From Moniliophthora roreri (lineage: Eukaryota; Basidiomycota; Agaricomycetes; Agaricales; Marasmiaceae), in the NCBI GenBank assembly GCA_001466705.2, contig LATX02000046.1:744001-808000 (forward strand): a stretch of 64,000 nt of DNA. The letters are read 5' to 3'. How positions within the stretch are numbered: position 1 is the stretch's first letter; each line of letters starts with the position of its first letter. The notes under the pieces were generated by a model, which saw nothing but the letters and a program-made list of their open reading frames with translations, searched no databases and was not told where the DNA came from. The translations under genes and the position numbers were made by a program. Shown here one piece after another: positions 57,323 through 64,000 of the stretch.

Positions 57323-57750
57323 CTAATATACAGTGATGTACATATATACCGTGCCCAAAGCCATGCCCAAACCGAACCTCCAGAATTGCACTATGATAGT
57401 CCCAGGCCATAGTTTGCTTGTTAGTACCATGGACAGCGCATAGCTTCCTCTGACTTGAATGCACGTCGCTGAAACACTCAATAGAGCTCTATGGAAAGTT
57501 TGAGGGAGTACCGATCGCGACGTAGTCAACAAAGAAAGCACGATACACTTCACTAGGATACCGTACAGCTCTGCCCCCAGACTCCGTTCTCTTGTTCTGT
57601 GCTTTTTACGACTATTCCTCCTGAGGTCGAGCTGTGAGTAGAAATTAGCACGTCGAATAGAAGGAAGCGCCAAAGGAAACGTACATCCCAATAATCCCTG
57701 TAAAATCGGGGCTGTAATGACATCCTTGCGCCAGCGCTATCGCAGGTTCT
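57323..57750 (-). CDS. Hypothetical small membrane protein, weak
   Basis: A minus-strand frame of up to 122 codons with basic LDLRRNSRKKHRTRERSLG and a hydrophobic end (WPGTIIVQFWRFGLGMALG, then TVYMYITVY). A possible upstream exon (SLQPRFYRDYWD) joins by GTACGT...CTCACAG. No family is recognised, and it may not be a gene. Confidence 0.25.
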
Positions 57751-58335
57751 CCTTTGATTCCAACAACCTGAGTGGACTGAAGTCCGTTTAAAGGTGTGGT
57801 GGAAGCTGTCAATTTTGCATCTCCATGAAAATATCGACGAAAGCCTCGACGCTTAATCCCAGGTTCGTCGGTCTTTCAAGATACACGAGTCGACTGTCAA
57901 GCATAGTTTGGATACCCTACGCATTTCTCTCAGAGTCAACTGCATTTTAAACGACAATGCTCATCAAGGAGTCTGTAGGAGACACACCAGATTTAATCAC
58001 GTCGGTACGTTACGCCTCTCATCGGCATTCCCTCTTCGGATTCCTATCCCAAGTCATTCCCCTGACAATCTTCGTCCAATGGATGGATTTTGAGGCAATA
58101 GCTTGGCGAGAGTGAGCGAGGTAATTCGTTGTCGAAAGTTGGTGGTGGAGGTTTCATTTACAACATCGTGATTCGTTACATATAGTGAGTACACAAACAT
58201 ATATCTCTGGTGGTGGAAAGCTGATAACAAAGTCGATAAAAAGTACAAAACAGTATGAAGCACCTATCAGCGAATCGGTCAGTTTTTCTCTTTCGCCAAT
58301 GCACCGCAGCCCAAGATACTCACTTCAGCGATCAA
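57751..58335. other. Intergenic, nothing recognised
   Basis: Short frames only, between the weak membrane frame and the DUF3638 remnant. Confidence 0.4.
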
Positions 58336-61273
58336 TTAGAATGCATCCTTTTGCAAGAATCTCGTATGAAGGATTTTCCCAAGGTGAGTTGGCGCGTACG
58401 TCTGTCCTTTCCTCCGGAATCCAGTCAACACCTTCAAGTATGGTAATGGGCTCTTGTAGAATAAGCATGCCCCCTTGACACGACCGACACGACTCTCTGG
58501 TCCTATGAACCCATCGCTTTGCACATACATATCCACTTCTTTCTGGTCCTCTGGTGTACAGATGCCGAGTAGCGCACAAACCCTCAGATATGCTTCATAA
58601 TCGGGGAAATAGAGCTGACCAGCAGCAAGGTTGAGCAAATCTAAGATTGTTTGAGACGGTCCTTTCCAGGAGGATGGAAGCGATGGGATGCAGTACAGCT
58701 TGAGATCGTCGATGGATTTCATGAATTGTGTCGTCCTCGGTGTGTAGATATGGAGATTAACGTTCTTGCTCTTTCGAATACTGGGAAGAAGCTGATTGAC
58801 CTCGTAGGGACTCAGCACTACCAATACACCATCTTTGCCTGAAACCAGCCAATTCACTGGTCGGATATAGTCACCGTTTCCATAGGATGTCGTACGAACC
58901 GTGGTTAAAAAGTCTGTCGTGGCAAGCAGCTCTATTCGAGATTTTGACGATAGGCAGTCCTGGAATCGATGCAGTTCGCTAACTCCGTCTCGTAGCGAGG
59001 TGAAGACAGGAGAAAATGCTGGGGAATGTGGAGGAATCTGTCCGGTTTTTATGAATGACTTTACATGCTCGTGAAGGTGATGCACCGCCGCGTTGGCTTT
59101 CTGTGGTCGTTCTATCTGGGTCTCACGTTCAATTTCATGGTTAATCTCTCGTTCAACTTTATGATCAACTTCTCTTTCCTTCTCTTCTTCAGCCCGGGGA
59201 TCGATGATGGTTGTGACTCCGAGGAATTGGCACCGCTCCCTAATCTCTGAAGCCATCTCACTCAGATTGCTTGTGTTGCTAGGTGCGCCCATATACATTT
59301 CCTGCAAAGTTCGAGCCTCCGGTCTGAGCCATGATGACTGTAGAATCTGGGAAGGATTGGAAGATAACAAGAGGTCAGGATCCCAGACTTTGTTACGGGC
59401 GATAAAATCTGTTCCTTGCTGCACCCAGTGAGGGACGTGGTGCTCGATATCCTGGCAGGTTTCGTTAATGGCCCATCGCAAGACATCGAGGTTTGTGATT
59501 CGGTCAGTCACGCTCTTCTTGGCCCTTTCTCGGATGACGCGGTCAATCTCGTGAGGCGCTACGAACATTACGGACTGTCCATATCCCAATTTCCTCATCC
59601 TCATGCAACCTACGGACGTGAATATGCTAATAAGGAAACAGATAATATGACACCTACCCTGTACCAATCGGTCCTTCGTCACATTGGGTCCCAAGGTTAC
59701 ACATGCTCTCCAATTGACGGGAAGTTGGAGGTCCGTCCCCCGAGTGTGCATCGTCTAGATACACAAGACACTTTTCCATCTGCTTCTGGAATGGAGAGCG
59801 GATAAGGAGCTCCGTCAAACCATCCCTTGTGAGAACTTCAACCTGATCCTTCTCATTGAAAAAGATCGCGGCTGCAACATCAGATCTCTGCGACAGCCAA
59901 CACTTGGCGACCTCGACGTTAGTCATCTCAAGGATCTGGGCGCCCACATCCAGTAGTACCCGAATCTCTGTGGTTGAATTCCATGCTGCTATTGAATCGA
60001 TGATGTTGCGGCCGGAAAGACTGGTGCCTTGTGTTACATCCGGACAAAGATAGTGGTCGTTCTCAGGCTGTAACAAGATGGACAAGACTTTTGCGTTGGT
60101 ACCAAGCCTCTCCGGTGTATCCTCCTGATGTATTGACGTAGGTAGCAGATATCGATTATCATTTGTGCCGCTAAAGCCGGTTGTTGGGTGGCCTTTCATT
60201 CGTGCCAAGTCCCATCCTGATGTGCTTAACTTGAGGGGAAATTCTTTCGCGGCTTTTGGAAACACAACTTGCGAAAGGTAGAAGTCGACAACTGCATGGT
60301 TGACACTGAAGAGGGGAAAAATATAATGATCGCGTAGTTCCGAATCCTTCATATTGATCCCAGAGAGGCGCCGCAGACTTGCAGGTACGTTGCTCATTGC
60401 AGCGATCCATTTCTCGTATTCGAGCTCAGGATTGTCAAGCTTGTACAGAATATCGAAGCACAGCTCGACTTCATGATTGGCAAGGCCTCCGTATTGATAA
60501 CTAAGGCAAGTCAAAATGGTGCTCACATCAGGATGGCCGAACTCAGCTCTCAACGTCGGCACATCCTTTGCTCGGTAAGGCACTGCTAGGAGTGAGCGAG
60601 AGAGGTCCAGACCGTAGTCAACTCTCCAGCGCCTCTGTGTCAGAGTGTACAGGAGCACACCATGACCTAAGAGACCTCGTAAAAGGAGCAGGTTCTTCCA
60701 CAGTGATGTACCGCTACAGTACTCCTCAAGGCGTCGAATATCTCCCTGCGATAGAGGATAACAACGGATGAAATCCCGAGCAATACGCCGTGCATCCGAG
60801 GAAAACACGGTGAAGGAGCAGTTTTCCAATGCACCATTCACGATCTCTTCAGAAATAGACTCGACGATGTATCTCCCAGCTCCCGGATGCAAGATCCGAA
60901 AATGTGGGAAAGAGCCGTTCTTGCTAGTAGCTGCGAGTTCCAAGCCAAGAGGGAAGGCGCGCCGAATTTTTGAGAGGCATTTCCTAAGAAGCGAGAGGAC
61001 TTGTTGTACAGTTGTCCACCAGTCGGGGCTTTGCTCTAATGATTGCTGCGTTCCCATGGTGTAAACCAATTGATATCGTACGTCCAGTATCTCATCGCTC
61101 TCATCCAAGACATCACGGCTGTGCCTATCAAGCCACATTTGCAAGTCTATCAGTTGAGACAACTGGTCTCGTGGCTTTGTCCCTGGGCCAGAATCAAGCA
61201 GACGATCCACGGACATAAGGTGGAACGATAGGACATGCTCTGGCTGCATAATCACGATCGACCAAGATTGCAT
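58336..61273 (-). pseudogene. DUF3638/DUF3645 giant protein, C-terminal third, cut by LTR and frameshifted
   Basis: Members of this family are about 3,000 aa and are often annotated as ubiquitinyl hydrolase-like; function is poorly known. The frame begins at the LTR edge within IMQPEHVLSFHLMS, then shows VLDESDEILDVRYQLVYTMG (DUF3638), SQVVFPKAAKEFPLKLSTSG and HPTTGFSGTNDNRYLLP, and reaches CLVYLDDA. There a one-base loss shifts to HTRGTDLQLP, followed by VTLGPNVTKDRLVQ, an intron (GTAGGT...CGTAG) and CMRMRKLGYGQSVMFVAP. A Glu/Arg-rich insert (EEEKEREVDHKVEREINHEI) precedes the C-terminal part ending FLQKDAF. About two thirds of the protein is missing upstream, beyond the Copia element. The shift at about 59740 could be a sequencing error, but the LTR truncation is real. 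Confidence 0.88.
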
Positions 61274-61275
61274 TA

Positions 61276-61791
61276 TGTTGAAGCACAGTACCTGTACTAT
61301 ACTAAACTAGGTACATTAGGAACACTAGTTATTGTATTACTTGCGTCTGTGATCAACTACAGAACTTACAAAGTATGTTCCTGAGCTTCTCTGGAGCTTG
61401 CACTACAGTCATAGGAGTGCTCCCTCGTCCAGTAGGAGTATTGTAGCCTCATGCACAATACAGTAGAACACATGTAGAATTCATGTATAGTTCCTTCCAC
61501 TGTCAGAGGATTGTATTGTGTCTCTCCAAGACACATTATTCTTGGATACTTCATCTCACAAGTATTCAGTAGCTTACATCCATAGCTTACTAGGTTTCAC
61601 CGTTTATCCACAGAACTTATCCTTTAGAGTAGTATAAAAGCAAGCATGTATGTAGCTACATTCTTCAGTTCAATTTACATTGACTACTCTGCACATCACA
61701 CCTCTACAACCCTCAAGGTTCTAGCAAGCTCTTGTACAAATGTGAGTTGAGCACACTCCACTGCGCTTTACGTCTCCGTTCTGTCTCAACA
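61276..61791 (+). mobile_element. Copia 5' LTR
   Basis: 516 bp, TGTTGAAGCACAG...TCTCAACA, with TATAAAAG at 61633-61640. The terminal inverted hexamer TGTTGA/TCAACA fits Copia. Confidence 0.93.
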
Positions 61792-61803
61792 GGTTATGGG
61801 CCC
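61792..61803 (+). promoter_or_regulatory. Primer binding site, initiator tRNA-Met anticodon region
   Basis: GGTTATGGGCCC directly follows the LTR. It is complementary to the anticodon arm sequence GGGCCCATAACC of initiator tRNA-Met. This is the arrangement of Drosophila copia, which uses a tRNA-Met cleaved in the anticodon loop rather than the 3' CCA end. Confidence 0.8.
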
Positions 61804-62571
61804 CGCATTGACAACTGTGTTAATGGACACTCATTCTCATTGGTCTATGTTGAATGGGACCATTACTCTTGTCAAGCGCTCGTAACCCAAGATCTTGCAA
61901 GAGGTACCTGTGTAGTTGACGCCTTAACTGGCATTAGACCACAATCACAGGTTCTAGATGGTCTTTGATTTGCTTGGAGGAATGGTCAAGTCTTTCTTTC
62001 TTAATTAGTAGACTTTAAGCCCAGTAAAGCGGCTTCTAACGTATATACAAAATTCATTCCCCTGTATTCGGAATTACCCGGATTACAGGCAGAACCAACT
62101 GTTGGCCTTATTTCCTTAACTGGAACATGGGTTAGCTCATTCAGCAATAAACTGGTAGTCATCCCGGTGAGCTGGAGGGTCACACAACTGGGTTCTGGCA
62201 CCTAGATAGAACGGCCTTGTGCTAAAGCCTTTATCTATGGAAGGGGTTGTTTATATAATTACATATCATTTTCGTAAATAGTACCCCCTGATTGCCTATA
62301 AGTCCCTTAAACGTCTTCTTAAGGATTTGATGGATCTGGCGGATCAGGATCCTTAAAATCAAACCTTATTTAGACTTTCAATTGCAATCAGATTTTGTAA
62401 ATACCGTTTACAGCTACATCAGTCTGGGTGATGAGACCGGATGACATGAAGGAAACACTGTTGACCAAACGTATGAGGATTCATTAGCATTCTTGTCGAT
62501 AAAGGCTCCATACACCTAAAAGTCAAACCAGCACTTACACCCTCCTGTCCTATAGCCTTTTATCGATAACA

Positions 62572-64000
62572 ATGTCTAACTCCAACCAACAACGTATTCC
62601 CCAAGTCTCCCTTGCTGATAACACTGTCCGAATTCGAAACTCGGATGATGGTGTTAGCATTCCAGTTTATAGTTACCATCCTTTGGAACTACTTGAACCA
62701 ATTCAAGTATTTGATACTTCTGTTGGCAATACATCGGAATTATCGGTGGTTCCAGTCTTTAATGGTGACGACTTCAGAGAATGGAAGCGCAAAGTCTTGG
62801 CATATCTCAATTTGGCTAAAGCGGCTTATGCCCTTACCAATACAATGCCTGTGACTGTTGGCGAAGGTGCTTCTGCTGTCACTCCCGATATGGAAGTCGT
62901 CAAAGAATGGAAAACCTCCAACGCCCAAGCTCTTGGCCTTTTTCTCGAATTTAACTCAGGATGAAACGTCACCTAATACAAAGATACTGCTAAACAAACA
63001 TGGGATGCCTTGAAAGCTGAATATGACGTACCAAGCCTTCTGGAAATATTTACCTTTTTCCAAGGTCTCGTCATGGCACGTACTGCCAAAGGCCAAAATC
63101 CCGATCATAGTGCCAATCTCATCAGACAATGTGTTGCAAAATTGTCTGAGAACGATTTCCCCGTTCCCTCCAATTTTCAGGCAATGTTCCTTCTTAACTC
63201 TCTTTCCAAGTCATATGAAGGAGTTAAGACACAGATGTTTGTCTCCAACAAAGAGAAGGATCTTACCTTTGACAATATCCTCCCCTTTATCAAACAAGAA
63301 TATAATAGGCGACACATGGATGGGGTTGCTGCTTATGCCACTTGGATCTCTGGTGTCCAATGATACACCGGACAGAGCCCAAATTGGAATGGACAGAAGA
63401 AGTTCCATCCTCGCAATCCTAATCCAAATTCTGGTAAACCAAATAATCAAAACCAGAACGCTGGGAGCAAAGGGAACAAAGGCAAACAGCCTGCGCAACC
63501 CTAACAAAATCAACAGAAATCTGATGGGAAGAAGAATAACAAGAAGAAGTCAAACAAGAAAGGAAAAGGGAAAAAGCCTAATGGAGCAATCTCAGTCATG
63601 ATGGCTGAGATCACAGACTTGCCTCAAAAGGAAGAACCTCAATCTCCCAAAGAGGAAAAATCTCCCGATGATGGCAAAGTTCCGACTAAATGCGTCAACC
63701 ATTTCTGCACTAGTCCAGACAAGACCGTCTATGGCATCTTTACAACTGGATGAAATCACAAAACATAGTATGTCTGCCAACAATGCTACAAGATGCATTC
63801 CCATTCCTTTGCTAGGCAGAAAATTCTCCAAAAGGCAGTACTAGTATGCCTTCCTATTGATGAGAAGGCATATGCTTTCCTTTGAGGAGATTTTCAGCTG
63901 AGCAGAACTTTCACCGTCCTTGAAACAGATAAAATTCCTCCTAAAACTCCTCCCATTACTCAAGAGGAAGTTAATATTGGAGATATTTTTCCGTCAGAAT
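62572..64000 (+). pseudogene. Copia Gag with multiple nonsense codons
   Basis: Starts MSNSNQQRIPQVSLADNTVR. Contains FNGDDFREWKRKVLAYLNLA, the Gag-type core WDALKAEYDVPSLLEIFTFF, AMFLLNSLSKSYEGVKTQM and YNRRHMDGVAAYATW, then an Asn/Gln/Lys-rich basic part (NQNAGSKGNKGKQP, KKNNKKKSNKKGKGKKPNG) and Cys/His residues (CVNHFCTSPDKT, YVCQQCYKMHSH) that form a non-classical zinc-binding segment. In-frame stops occur after NSG, NVT, GVQ, AQP, FTTG, NHKT and AFL. Each is one transition from Trp, Gln or Arg. No frameshift is needed to read through to the edge. Confidence 0.9.

Larger units (their letters stand above)
61276..64000 (+). mobile_element. Copia LTR retrotransposon, 5' part, continues past window
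   Basis: Complete 5' LTR, a half-tRNA-type primer binding site, about 780 bases of leader and a decayed Gag frame to the window edge. Pol, the 3' LTR and the right target-site duplication lie outside. The left flanking pentamer is CATTA, to be compared with the far end. Solo LTRs of the same family are at 12471 and 19158, so the family has been active repeatedly in this locus. Confidence 0.92.

Noticed and set aside
59065..59250. Plus-strand hydrophobic frame resembling a membrane protein
   Set aside because: Antisense of the Glu/Arg-rich insert of the DUF3638 remnant; codon complement gives spurious Phe/Leu.
61732..61968. 78-codon frame at the LTR/leader junction
   Set aside because: Starts in the LTR and runs over the primer site and leader; similar starts appear in every LTR copy; not a gene.

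Overview
The window is nuclear DNA of a filamentous basidiomycete, most likely a mushroom-forming agaricomycete. The supporting evidence is many genes with 50-60 bp introns, an aryl-alcohol-oxidase-like GMC oxidoreductase cluster, DUF6699 and Con-6 proteins, an SPT5-like KOW protein, a NACHT-domain fragment, F-box-like fragments and both Gypsy and Copia retrotransposons. Single N bases at 9778, 20663, 21344, 22196 and 24883 mark contig joins, and sequence is duplicated around several of them, so some apparent repeats are probably assembly or haplotype artefacts.

Layout. 1-1819: 3' part of a Ser/Pro-rich basidiomycete protein (minus). 3970-12470: a segmental duplication carrying a decayed F-box-like gene and a soluble epoxide hydrolase. 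Two hydrolase copies (5415-6675 and 10512-11772) are complete; the third, partial copy next to the N at 9778 looks like an assembly duplicate. 12471-14077: a Copia solo LTR fused directly to a 5'-truncated NACHT gene with C-terminal membrane helices. 16866-18524: RasGEF gene with one frameshift. 18690-19664: tandem repeat, then a solo LTR with a clean target-site duplication. 19743-25881: a segment bounded by 31-bp inverted repeats and AT-rich subterminal arrays. It carries an acidic-tail protein, an SPT5-like KOW protein and a GIY-YIG (T5orf172/MUG113-like) gene. 25883-31441: a decayed Gypsy element with chromodomain, with nested LTRs at its right end.

33348-44100 is a mostly single-copy island: a conserved hypothetical gene, mitochondrial cytochrome c peroxidase, a DUF6699 protein, an Atg14-like protein, a HIT pseudogene and a multi-pass membrane protein. 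44637-53192 holds three intact tandem GMC oxidoreductase paralogs with conserved upstream sequence, probably secreted oxidases of the lignocellulose type. 53359-57236 holds tubulin-folding cofactor C, a chimeric pseudogene (membrane-protein 5' end joined to an ERG24 3' half) and a Con-6 protein. 58336-61273 is the C-terminal third of a giant DUF3638 protein, cut at its 5' end by a Copia LTR. 61276-64000 is the 5' part of that Copia element, with a decayed Gag.

Two themes stand out. First, nearly every internal stop in the Gypsy, Copia and GIY-YIG frames can be explained by one C-to-T (or G-to-A) transition, most often CGA to TGA. That suggests deamination of methylated transposons. Second, several gene fragments end exactly at LTR edges, so LTR insertion or LTR-LTR recombination has shaped the locus.
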